Shown: in pieces, positions 1 through 7,898 of the stretch
How the letters are laid out: each line of letters begins with the position of its first letter
How positions within the stretch are numbered: position 1 is the stretch's first letter
Origin: Pelagophyceae sp. CCMP2097
Lineage: Eukaryota > Sar > Pelagophyceae
DNA: 16,173 nt
Direction: 5' to 3'
Assembly: GCA_026770575.1 (NCBI GenBank)
Contig: MU657858.1
Location: forward strand, 1 to 16,173
Translations under genes and position numbers: made by a program
Notes under the pieces: generated by a model
Databases searched by the model: none
Told to the model about the DNA's origin: nothing
What the model saw: the letters and a program-made list of their open reading frames with translations, nothing else

Positions 1-196
1 TTTCTCTGTATATCCTCTTAGAAATAAGTCAGAAAATGCATTTCCCCACCTTTTAAAACTTGGATTTTTTGATAATATCTTGGGGACTTAAACATTTTCT
101 TCCTTTTCTTGCCCATATATATCTCAAAATATCTCAATAAGCGCGGACTTATTCAAAACCTACAATAAATTATTCGAAATCTCAATTACTACACTA
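1..196. repeat. Left terminal inverted repeat (inner part)
   Basis: This stretch is an imperfect reverse complement of 12633-12832, matching over essentially its whole length with a few substitutions and short A/T-run indels. Shared blocks include TTTCTCTGTATATCCTCTTA at the outer end, ATCTCAATAAGCGCGGACTT in the middle and CTACAATAAATTATTC further in. The repeat stops right before the methyltransferase ATG at 197. The window begins inside the repeat: on the right side the same sequence is followed outward by a tandem second copy, so the element probably continues to the left of base 1. Terminal inverted repeats of this kind are typical of Polintons, virophages and PLVs. Confidence 0.85.
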
Positions 197-1059
197 ATGA
201 CACAAAAAAAAGATTATAAAATATATGAAGCCAATTATAAAATGAGTTGGAGGAAAAACGCAAATCTTGAATTAAGTCTTTGAAAAATTCCCCAAAAAAT
301 AAATAACTTTCATGCAATATTTTTGGGCGGCGGAAGCGTTTTATTAGAGTTGCTTCGTCGAGTGTCATTGAACGACATTCAAATATCTGGAAAATTATAT
401 GCGTATGATATAAATTCGATGTTAATTCTTATGTTTATTAAAATTAAAGAAAATCCAGTCATCTTGCAACATTCCATTTAAAAATTAACAGCGACATATA
501 TGAGTTGTGTTAATCAAACGGGTATTATTGGATTTTTTGAATTATAATAAAAGGACATTAGAAGAGAAAAATTGTGTGAAGGGGTCTGCTCTTTTTTCTT
601 TTTTTTTTTAATAAAACCAGTCTCAGGGAACTTTATCGAATAGGTCCGAATGAATTAAATGCTGCCTTTGGGAATAATATGAAATTAAAAACAGACATTG
701 ATTTTAATAAAATGAGTGAGGCGATTCCAAACGTCGAGTTTTTAGTATCTGACTTCACTGATTCACTTAAAAATAAAAAAAGGTGATTTTGTGTATCTCG
801 ACCCGCCATATGTACCAATAAGTAAAACTTCATTGTTTGTCGGCTACGCACTAAGTGGCTTTCATGAACACACAAAAAAAATTCTATCTAATTCATAATC
901 TAAATTCTCGTTAAATAAAAAATTCTTTTAAGTAATTCTGACACTTTTGATGTTCGAAATGAATTTATAAATTTTGAATGCATACAAATTGAATGTCGCA
1001 GAGTTATAAATTCAAAAAAATCGACATCCAAAGTAAATGAACTGTTAATTTCGAATTAA
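197..1059 (+). pseudogene. D12-class DNA adenine-N6 methyltransferase, decayed
   Basis: The gene would transfer a methyl group from S-adenosylmethionine to adenine N6 in DNA. Three blocks support the family. The SAM-binding motif I reads FLGGGSVLLELL at about 319-352 and is followed by an acidic YAYDIN strand. The catalytic motif IV DPPY lies at 800-811, just after GDFVYL. A C-terminal block (about 995-1056) reads CRRVINSKKSTSKVNELL, the conserved end of Dam/D12 enzymes. Between motifs I and IV, the stretch around 540-660 gives NYNKRTLEE, then LNKTSLRELYR-like coding. The pieces lie in different frames, so several frameshifts (near 280, 530, 600 and 780) and stops break the gene. The start at 197 abuts the terminal repeat. 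Such methyltransferases are common accessories of PLVs and large DNA viruses. Total length, about 287 codons, is normal for the family. Confidence 0.8.
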
Positions 1060-1240
1060 AGTATATTGCATTCTCGATCGCATTAAGTATGGCTATATAT
1101 ACCTGTCCTTCTGTGTTTTCGTCAAGCATCGGAATATCGATACAATCGTTAATGATTTGAATTAAATTATTTTGAAAATCTGGGTTGTCTAATAACTTGA
1201 TAAAATACCGTCGGAAAAAGATGAAAAATATACAAAACAT
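1004..1240 (-). CDS. Small hypothetical protein, convergent with the methyltransferase
   Basis: This is an uninterrupted reading frame of 78 codons with no recognised family. The central part (PDFQNNLIQIINDCIDIP, then DENTEGQVYIAILNAIENAI) looks like a real small helical protein and not random AT-rich translation. The first 15 residues are very hydrophobic and may not be native; the true start could be downstream. Its 3' end overlaps the last 56 bases of the methyltransferase on the other strand, and it follows the lipase on the same strand at a distance of 18 bases, which suggests that the two were transcribed together. It is the only short gene here with no stop or frameshift, so it could be a fortunate survivor or a chance frame. 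Confidence 0.4.
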   Translation of the reverse strand: MFCIFFIFFRRYFIKLLDNPDFQNNLIQIINDCIDIPMLDENTEGQVYIAILNAIENAIYFNSKLTVHLLWMSIFLNL

Positions 1241-1258
1241 TGAATATTAAAAGTTAAT

Positions 1259-1858
1259 TTATTCCGTAAAAAAATTATCTATTGTATAAGGGTCGAGTCC
1301 TTCTTTTCGAGCGGCGAAGTTACTCGTCTCATTGAAGCGCGGCACAAAGGTTCCAAATGATATGGGATCTGATCCAGTGGAGAACTTATCAATTTTTGTT
1401 TTTGAGGCATTTAGATTCAATACATCATTTAACGAATCCTATGCTTCGTAATATGGATTTGAACCTGTATTGAATACGTAACTTTTTTCAATACCGGTAT
1501 TCTTTCGTGAAACATTGCGAGCGACGTGCCCAAAATATGACCAGATAAGAATATTTTTTTTTCAACACCGAGAAATGCCCTCACCTTATTAAATTTAGTT
1601 TCGGCTTCTATAAATCTGGGATCAAGACGTTGTGTGTTTGTGGCAATACTTAGATCAGCTGCTAAATCGGAAAGGTTACGTGGGTTTTTGCCTCTAAAGA
1701 CAAGAAAGTTATTATCCGTTGAGTTTTCCTTGTATAATTATGCTCCGGCGATCACTTAGATTGCGATTCTTTGTAAATCCTTCTGGGGTTTTATTCACGT
1801 AGACTGCCTTTGAAAGTTTTGCCGCGTTTTGCGCTTTTAAATCGTTTTTAAATCTCAT
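1259..1858 (-). pseudogene. Class-3-type lipase / alpha-beta hydrolase, decayed
   Basis: The frame opens at 1858 (MRFKNDLKAQNAAKLSKAVY) and, after a frameshift near 1730, continues as FLVFRGKNPRNLSDLAADLS, typical of the strand before the oxyanion region in class-3 lipases. The nucleophile elbow at about 1513-1552 reads SGHILGTSLAMF; the family has GHSLG, so the catalytic serine is Ile in this copy. Downstream, after another shift, comes a stretch with NTGSNPYYEA and KIDKFSTGSDPISFG, where the aspartate of the triad would lie. It ends FTE and a TAA. About 200 residues is normal for the viral forms. Lipases of this type recur in PLVs and virophages; a role in host membrane entry or exit is inferred. 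It is divergent from the fibre gene with only 23 bases between the two start codons. Confidence 0.65.
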
Positions 1859-1881
1859 ATATAAAAATATTTTAAAAGGAT
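1859..1881. promoter_or_regulatory. Minimal divergent intergenic gap, probable bidirectional promoter region
   Basis: Only 23 bases separate the ATG of the lipase (1858, minus) and the ATG of the fibre (1882, plus). Sequence immediately around is nearly all A/T, with AAAAGGAT just ahead of the fibre ATG. Any promoters must overlap the gap or the opposing 5' coding ends. No specific motif was recognised. Confidence 0.3.
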
Positions 1882-4440
1882 ATGGAAAAATATATATTAA
1901 ATAAAAAAAAATTGATATATAATATACAAAAAAAACATCTCGATAGATGACAGGGTAATTAGTATAATCGACTCTGATGATAATATAATTAAAAAGATTT
2001 CTCGCATGATTTCAGAAGTCCCCTGAATATTTTAAATGATAAAATTATAACGGTTGATTATGATAGCACTCTAAATCTTGATGAAAATGGAAATTTAGGT
2101 TTAACAGATGTGCCTTATTAGAAAAATGAGATCGACGAAAAATTAAAAAAAACTCGAAGACAAAGATGCGGAACTTGAACAACTCATATAAGATGAAACG
2201 GCTGCACGTGAAGAATCCGATGTTTAAATTAACGAAGAAATTGAAGCAGTTCGAGCAGAAACTTTGTCGACAATTCTCGCTGAAACGACACGTGCCATTT
2301 CGGCAGAGGGCGGTCTCGCGGCTGTATATGTAGCAACTGCGTTAACCCTTGTCACAATTGAAGGACAGATTTTTGAACTTCAAAATAGAAAAGATAATGA
2401 CATTCAATATTCCGCTAATTTTCCATTATTGTTTAGTTCTAATCAATTTGGGTTAAAAATCAATAAAGATTCTTTAAAATTAAATAATTTCAATGAATTG
2501 GATGTCATATTTCTAATCGATAAAAATACGGAACATTCCGCTGGGGATGGACTATCGCTTGTTGGTACTGTTTTCTCTAATTCAAACCAAATATCCCGCT
2601 TTCTCTGACGTTCACAGGTCTGACAAATCCTATAAAAGTCGAAGGGATATATCCAAATTTCAATTTGGTTGGCAAAACCTTTACAAGTTCAAACGGGATA
2701 GCACTGATTGAAAACAATTTTTCTCTAACACCGTTACTGTCTTTCATCGACCCACCGATGCCACTTGTCAAATATGACTCAGGAAATAATGTCTTGTTTT
2801 CAACTCCGTCGTTTAATGCGGGGGCGAATGTGTCGATAGACAACTTGACTTATAAAATATCGTCAATAAATACGACTTACACGGGGTCGGCAGGAAATGC
2901 TTTGACCGGAACGAATTTTCAAAGCGATTTTGACGTTACTTTAATTTTTAAAAAATCAAAATTATCTGTTCCCATCGAGACTGCCTTTCAGAAATTACTT
3001 CGTGTCAAACCGCCGATTTTCAATTTCTCAGCAAGTAACTATATACAGGGTTCTACTAAATTGACAGATATTTCGAATGGAATCGATGCAGATATAACAG
3101 GCTATGTTTTGAAAACAACTTATCCGGGCCGATTTTCTGGGGCTATTGACGTTATACAAGGATTTCAAACCGATTCAATTCTTTTCCCAATTCTTCCTGA
3201 AAGAATTTTAATTAACCAGATATACGTCCAGTGAAAATTCAAAACAAAAAAGAATTTTGGCAAGTGCTGCCGGATTTGCGCTTATTGCAGGACACGATGC
3301 GAATAAGAAAGGTGTTGTCTTTTTTGTAAATGGACTTATAACACCCAACCTATCTGATGGTGACCGACTGGAAATTTGTAACATGGCTTTTACCAATAGT
3401 GCAAATATTGGATTACCAAATAATGTTTTGAGTTAAACTTTACCGAGATCTATTGGTTCTAAAACCAATAATGTTACCGCCGGCACTCGGATGGGAATAA
3501 ACACCAACAACACCGTTTCATCTGATTTTCAATTTTCAAAACTGCTCTTATTCCCTGGTACTTTGACATTAGATGACATGCGCCTGGTTTCAAAGGCTTT
3601 TCAGGATTATATCGAAACGGGCGTTTTTGATTCCACTCCTGAAAAAATTAATATACAAATATCAGCGTTATGTCCATTTATATACTCAGATACATCGATT
3701 AAATTAAATATCGACGATACTCTTATTTCGAAAGATTCAAAATTATCCGTGCGCCCTGACGAGACTCATTTTCAAAAAATATTAAGATTGAAGCCAACAT
3801 TAATGAATTAAAGTGCATCGAATAACGTTCGAGGTTCTTATGTTTTAGAAGACCGATCTGGCGATAAAACATTAACCGCGACGATAACTGGCTCTGTCTT
3901 AAAGGCACAGACTCCTGGGTTAACCAGGGGGTCAATCGATGTTATAAGAGGCTCGCAAGCAGATAAAATGTCTTTTTAATTGATACCGCCAAATTATTTT
4001 ATATTTAGTATAACGCGATATACAACGGCTGAAATTGTAAAAAGCAACGTATTTTATGTAATCGGGGAGGAAGTCAGCTGATTGTGGGACATTTGAGTAA
4101 TAAAAGAGGGCTGGCATTTTAAGGAACAATTTCTGCACGCAAGCGGATGTAAGCGACGAAGATCCGCTCGAACTTTAAATATGAGTGCGACCAATTCTAT
4201 CAATATTGATATTCCAAATAACGTGTTTATCAATAACGTGAGTAAAGGCATTGCTCGACAAACAAGAGTTATAAGTCCAACATTGTTGACAATCAACGAT
4301 TTTTCAACTCCCGAAAGTAGTGATTTCGAATTAAGCAAATTGCTCGTCTTTGCCGATATTCTAACGTTAAATGAGATGAAAATAATTTCAGATGCATTCC
4401 AAATTTATATAAACAAGGGACAGTTTGATGAGACAATACC
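1882..4440 (+). pseudogene. Long fibre/adhesin protein with coiled coil and two LamG-like modules, decayed
   Basis: Read across several frames, this is one gene of roughly 850 codons. The N-terminus (1882 to about 2110) ends in a strand-turn stretch, NLDENGNLGLTDVPY. A heptad-like, charged coiled coil follows (about 2120-2330: KNEIDEKLKKLEDKDAEL, NEEIEAVRAE, TTRAISAEGG), as in trimeric fibres. Two homologous modules follow. Module 1 has a beta-rich part (2665-3230: KSKLSVP, FQKLLRVKPP, SGAIDVIQGFQTD) and a LamG/concanavalin-like part (about 3240-3640: GHDANKKGVVFF, then SKLLLFPGTLTLDDMRLVSK). Module 2 repeats both (3720-3980: DSKLSVR, FQKILRLKP, RGSIDVIRGSQAD; 4070-4430: GHLSNKRGLAF, then SKLLVFADILTLNEMKIISD). 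LamG folds bind sugars, so a receptor-binding role is inferred. Stops and shifts occur throughout, for example at 2119, 2189, 2225, near 3235, at 3435 and near 3810. Uncertain whether one or two genes originally. Confidence 0.6.
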
Positions 4441-5483
4441 GCAAAAATGGTTTCATGTTGGTTTCATATCATGCTGTTCATCTCTTACCCTTCGTAACTC
4501 TGGCTCAGTATTACATCAAATCACAAACCATTGACCGTATGGAGCTTTATTTTTACAGCTTCTAAATAAAGAAGATATTCTTAGGAAAGATCTCAGTATC
4601 ATGTCGGGGACAGGCGGGAGATTAATTCCTAAAAGAACTGCTGAAAATCCTTTTACGACACTTCGCGAACAAATGAGTAATTTCGGCGGAATTTGCAGTT
4701 GAAACAAATACACAAGCTTAAACACTGTCGGCGAGTTGCAGTTTGACCTTCAGCTCGGCAGCGCTACATATGGTGTCTCTACATATTTAACCGACAATCC
4801 AATAAATGATGATATAACTACTGCGGACGCAAACGCGCTTGCTCTTGAAGGTGATGTGAACGGCTTGGTTCTTTGTGATATCGAGTTTGTTTGCGCCTTC
4901 GCGGAAACATCGCCAGCAGTTAAAAAGATGATACTACAAATGCATGGTGGCATTTACAAGTACCTCAGTCAAAATGTTGCCAGTTAATAGCATAATCCAA
5001 ATTTTCAATATAGGATGTAGTTTTTCAAGTGCCAATTGCGCCTATATTGGCTTTCGAAAAATTCTAAAACGGTCGCAGCATCAAAATAGTGATTTTGTTA
5101 AATCGACTTTGAAAAATGTCACCATGTATATCGATGGGCAGGCACAAGTCCTCTCTGGCGGTATTGATGTATCAAAGGATGCAATTGTAAAGGCCCATCA
5201 ACGTATCTCAAATCATCATCTGTCGGATAGCACAATTCCAGGGAGAAATTTCCAAGCGGATTATGTAAAAAGAAGTTATATAATTTGCTTCGATAAAGAA
5301 ACAATACAAGAGAATTTGATGACCCTGAGATCTGGTTTCGATCTGTTCTCAACAACTACAAATCTCGAAGTGTCATAAGGTATAGCCACATCAGAAGCGT
5401 TGCGCATGGACGTTTTCGTATCATATGATTATATAATTTCATGCGACATGACGACAAATCGAAATTGGGAAATATCCATTTAA
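4440..5483 (+). pseudogene. Putative jelly-roll major capsid protein, C-terminal portion
   Basis: One frame runs from the end of the fibre module through 4987, with TGA stops at 4532 and near 4702. A frameshift near 4990 leads to a second frame that ends at 5483, with one TAA at 5376. Readable pieces are LSIMSGTGGRLIPKR, VGELQFDLQLGSATYGVS, GLVLCDIEFVCAFAETSPAV, RSGFDLFSTTTNLEVS and a final MDVFVSYDYIISCD...NWEISI. A DIE-type strand, an SG-D-S turn and a terminal hydrophobic strand with YD resemble the second half of PLV/Polinton double jelly-roll capsid proteins, judged by eye only. At about 345 codons it is short for such a protein (usually 450-650), and its N-terminal jelly roll is missing. 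Its position between fibre and packaging ATPase fits. A minor capsid protein is the alternative. Confidence 0.45.
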
Positions 5484-5698
5484 AAAAAAGCCATTTAAAA
5501 ATATATAAATAATGTGCGTGTTTGCTTATACATATAATGTGCGCGTTTTTTCATGATACATATAAAACACAATTGATGGGAATATATATTTTCCCATCAT
5601 ATAAAAATCGAATGATAAAAACAAAAAACTTCTTCGATTATAACGATATTTCTGGAACGTGTATAAAAAATAAAAATAAAAACATCCAAATAATTAAA
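5484..5698. other. Intergenic region between convergent capsid and ATPase genes
   Basis: No gene is supported here. It lies between the 3' ends of the capsid (+) and packaging ATPase (-) genes. It holds a 13-base direct repeat, AATGTGCGYGTTT, at 5511-5523 and 5536-5548 (25-base period), and a perfect hairpin at 5574-5599 described separately. A short plus-strand reading frame across it is AT-driven and shows no family likeness. Confidence 0.5.
5574..5599. terminator. Perfect 9-bp hairpin between convergent genes
   Basis: TGATGGGAA (5574-5582) pairs with TTCCCATCA (5591-5599) around an 8-base AT loop. It is the most GC-containing stem in this intergenic stretch and sits about 90 bases past the capsid stop and 100 bases from the ATPase stop, so it could serve both convergent transcripts. 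PLV transcription termination signals are not known to me; hairpins are reported downstream of genes in some giant viruses and their virophages. Role inferred from position alone. Confidence 0.35.
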
Positions 5699-6491
5699 TT
5701 ATAAGAATAAATAAAATTTGTCAAAAATAATCTTTGTAAAATTTCTATAAAATTTATTTGTTATACACATGAAATTTATGAGTAATGTATCACCTTTTTT
5801 TTGATAAACATGTTTTGCTAATTTATCTTGTTCATCTCTTGATAGAAAAAAACAAATATTCATCTCGTGTTATCAAATCTCGTTTGTTATAAATATTTTT
5901 AAACAAAATAACACCGAACCAATTTTTTTTAAATTGATGGAGATATTTGAATGGCGTTCTGTAAAAGAACTCAGATTAATAATTTTAAATGTCTCAATGT
6001 CAGAAAAAGTTGCGTTAATTTATTTATATTTTTCATGTTTGAGCGTAATTTAGAAGTTGCGTCGTCCACTATTAAAAGGGTATCCATTTTATTCTTCGCA
6101 TTCTCCGTAGAAATCTCTTCGACTTCCTCCAATAATTCATATGTGAAATCGTGATGAACATTTCTCGGCTCTAATTCTTCAAAGGGATTGTAATCAAATG
6201 AGTCAAGAGTGCTTTTCGGTTACCTTAAAATAATAGTCGAATATAATCCATGATAGGCACGGCTTTCTTTTTTTTAGATGAAATCAGACTTACCATTAAA
6301 CTTCTTTTTCCTGACCCGCATGGACCGCATATCGCCAAACTATGGGGAATTGCAACGAATCGGAGTTTCCTCTAACCAAGTCGCAGGTTTATACGAATTT
6401 TTTTTATATCATAATATGTGAGCAACGAATCGGAAATCATCACAGGCAACTCAATCTTGAAGTTTGTTGGAGTTGCGTCACTAAAACTCAT
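5699..6491 (-). pseudogene. A32-like genome-packaging ATPase (FtsK-HerA superfamily), decayed
   Basis: The gene opens at 6491 (MSFSDATPTNFKIELPVMIS). After a frameshift, Walker A reads AICGPCGSGKRSLMVSLI (about 6290-6335); the usual T/S after GK is Arg, so the P-loop is damaged. Walker B is LLIVDDATS (about 6052-6085), followed by a stretch with KLTQLFLTLRHLKLL and LLQNAIQIS, the sensor/arginine-finger strand seen in A32-type enzymes (normally RH...Q.). The C-terminal part (5700-5880) reads SRDEQDKLAKHVYQKKGDTLL and ends FDKFYLFL before TAA. Reconstructed length is about 262 codons, standard for PLV and virophage packaging ATPases. It would pump the genome into the capsid. At least four frameshifts plus stops break it. 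It converges with the capsid gene, which is a common neighbour in these viruses. Confidence 0.8.
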
Positions 6492-6810
6492 TAATTAATA
6501 AAACTATTATATATTATTAAAGAAAATTGATAATATTTTTTTAATAAGTTTATATAAATAAATTCCAAAAAAAAGTATCTGAAAAAGTTAAAAAAATTAT
6601 GATGCTGAACGTTCGACAAGTGAATAGGCGATTTAAGACCATTTAAAGACTCAATACACAAACGCCCCAAATCATAAATCATTTTATTAATTATCAAACA
6701 ACTGTACAACTAAACGATTCAACGCATGTTTTTTTTTTGAAAAAAACTGTTATAACGTTTCAAGAATCAACACCAGTTCCCATTTAAATCGACCGCTTGG
6801 AACCGAATGA
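6492..6810. other. AT-rich stretch with no supportable gene
   Basis: The sequence upstream of the ATPase start is dominated by A/T runs. A minus-strand frame at 6491-6709 (72 codons) is open but consists mostly of Phe, Ile, Tyr, Leu and Asn and shows no family resemblance; it may be chance. Nothing else was recognised. The region may be the decayed 3' part of the gene that begins near 6990. Confidence 0.4.
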
Positions 6811-6990
6811 TTAAGCCACGCGCCAAGCATCCGAAGACCATGCTACATTCTTAAACATTTTCAATATTCCTACGCCACTTAAAATGCCCCCTCCTGCATC
6901 CAGCGAATCTATACGAACACCAAAAATTAATAATTGAATGAAGAACCATATGAAAGGAGAGTCACAGTAGTAAATTAAACGAATTAAAAT
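6811..6990 (-). pseudogene. Fragment of a membrane-anchored, Gly-rich hypothetical protein
   Basis: A minus-strand frame of about 60 codons is open between stops, without a clear start. Its first part, YYCDSPFIWFFIQLLIFGV, is a plausible membrane segment. It is followed by DAGGGILSGVGILKMFKNV, a glycine-rich amphipathic stretch, and SSDAWRVA before TAA. I do not recognise the family. Small membrane proteins and glycine-rich membrane-active peptides do occur among structural genes of these viruses, so a virion role is possible, but that is a guess from the neighbourhood. It overlaps the end of the acidic, charged protein fragment just upstream. Confidence 0.3.
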
Positions 6991-7420
6991 TTTGGTTCAT
7001 CTCGACCTGAATCATCATCACTGTCTTCATCGGATGAAGGCACTGTACGACTTCGACGTTTTTTTTAAGCACAGCAGGTTGAGATTTTTTTTAGAATTTT
7101 TAAAAAAGTTCTTCGTCTCTATCAGTTTTGATCTGTATATTTTTCTGTTTTTTTAGAATACCCCGCTCACGAGATGCTGTTGAAAACCTGTAATCTGATG
7201 CGATCTGAGCATTCGTCCGCCGTTTTTTTTAGAAGAGGTGGAACAACATCGACTCCAGCAGGCGGCTCAACAACAACAACAGGTGGCTCAACGTCGACAA
7301 CAACATCTACAACCAACTCCACTTCTTTTTTTAGGCGTTCGCGGTTTTACAACTTCTTTAACAGTCTCTGGTTTTAGTTCTGGATTTGCATATATTATAA
7401 AAATAAAAAAAATCAGTCTA
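6982..7420 (-). pseudogene. Low-complexity charged protein with repeated Lys-Lys motifs, decayed
   Basis: Reading the minus strand across frames gives a sequence rich in Lys-Lys motifs and charge: KPETVKEVVKPRTPKK, then a Val/Pro/Asp low-complexity tract (about 7230-7330: VVVDVEPPVVVVEPPAG), KKTADECSDRIR, KKQKNIQIKTDRDEELF, and an acidic end SSDEDSDDDSGRDEPKF before TAA. On the DNA, a run of seven or eight A preceded by CT recurs at each KK motif (about 7060, 7087, 7150, 7226 and 7325), and these homopolymers coincide with the apparent frameshifts. I know no family for it. The composition resembles disordered, nucleic-acid-associated viral proteins. The plus strand of the same stretch gives Thr- or Gln-rich frames that I regard as antisense artefacts of the CAA repeat. 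Confidence 0.35.
7239..7318. repeat. CAA/CAG-type trinucleotide tract
   Basis: An imperfect trinucleotide repeat rich in CAA, CAG and ACA, including four consecutive CAACAACAACAA units near 7268-7282. It lies inside the low-complexity part of the minus-strand charged protein, where it encodes Val/Pro/Asp. Replication slippage here could explain part of the frame scrambling. Confidence 0.5.
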
Positions 7421-7429
7421 AATATACAC

Positions 7430-7690
7430 ATGTCGGATTTTATAGATCCAAAACATATGCCCGACGATGTTGAAAAAAAATAAAAGATGATATAACAAAA
7501 TTTGACGCATGATATTATTATGACTACTATTGTTTTGAGAAAAATTCCCTTAAATTGAAAGAGAAATCCTTGAATAGCTTTTCAAGTTGCAAACGAAAAA
7601 GTTATCGTAGATCAAACCCCGAGAAAATCTCGACAACCCGAGAGTTTTGTAACAATCGAAAAAAGATTTCACTTGTTTTTGATTAAATTA
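7430..7690 (+). pseudogene. Small hypothetical protein, decayed
   Basis: The frame starts at 7430 with MSDFIDPKHMPDDVEKK and stops at 7483; shifting by one base continues it as KDDITKFDA. A further shift gives a readable stretch at about 7580-7690: AFQVANEKVIVDQTPRKS, then RQPESFVTIEKRFHLF. Together these suggest a charged protein of about 85 residues ending near the stop of the convergent ExoX-like gene. The family is not recognised. It is divergent from the Lys-Lys-rich gene on the other strand, and the 5' flank contains GTCTAAATATACAC just ahead of the ATG. The correct frame in the second half is uncertain. Confidence 0.35.
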
Positions 7691-7872
7691 CTCTCCAAGC
7701 CATGCCGACTCGCGTTGTGATTTCGGTACAAGTGTTTCATAAATTGTTGAATTATTTGATAACCAGGGTTGCTTTCTCAGCCAAACCGTATATTTCTCGT
7801 CATCCAATAACTTACGGAACGTTTCACCACGATATTTCCAAATGGAACGAGTGATTCATATTTAGATGTCAT
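7688..7872 (-). pseudogene. Small stand-alone protein resembling the ExoX-like C-terminal domain
   Basis: Starting at 7872 (MTSKYESLVPFG) and allowing one frameshift near 7835, the product has about 61 residues: PFGKYRGETFRKLLDDEKY, then WLRKQPWL, ending SAWLGE. The combination of PFGK-x-(K/R)-G, a short helix and a Y-x-x-W-L-x-x-Q-x-W block matches the small domain found at the C-terminus of exodeoxyribonuclease X-like and DUF3820-like proteins, and seen alone or fused to nucleases in viruses. Its biochemical role is unclear; DNA binding or nuclease accessory is inferred. It lies just downstream of the integrase gene on the same strand and has the 12-bp motif TAAACGGGTTTA 7 bases upstream of its ATG. 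Confidence 0.55.
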
Positions 7873-7879
7873 TGTTATC

Positions 7880-7891
7880 TAAACCCGTTTA
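7880..7891 (-). promoter_or_regulatory. Candidate promoter motif TAAACGGGTTTA (copy 1)
   Basis: On the minus strand this reads TAAACGGGTTTAG, ending 7 bases before the ATG of the ExoX-like gene (7872) and lying just after the recombinase stop (7899). It is identical to copy 3 and one base different from copy 2, with the same orientation relative to the downstream gene in all cases. Confidence 0.5.
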
Positions 7892-7898
7892 ATACTTA

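Noticed and set aside
1882..5483. Bacteriophage tail-fibre and structural operon, implying a prokaryotic prophage
   Set aside because: The A32-type ATPase, primase-helicase, lipase, terminal inverted repeats and neighbouring copia element all point to a eukaryotic PLV-type element; no bacterial ribosome-binding pattern or tail genes are seen.
5951..6154. Plus-strand frame of 67 codons
   Set aside because: It is antisense to the Walker B region of the packaging ATPase, which has clear motifs.
7174..7483. Thr-rich and Gln-rich plus-strand frames as real proteins
   Set aside because: They are translations of the CAA-type trinucleotide tract antisense to the Lys-Lys-rich gene and have no other protein-like features.
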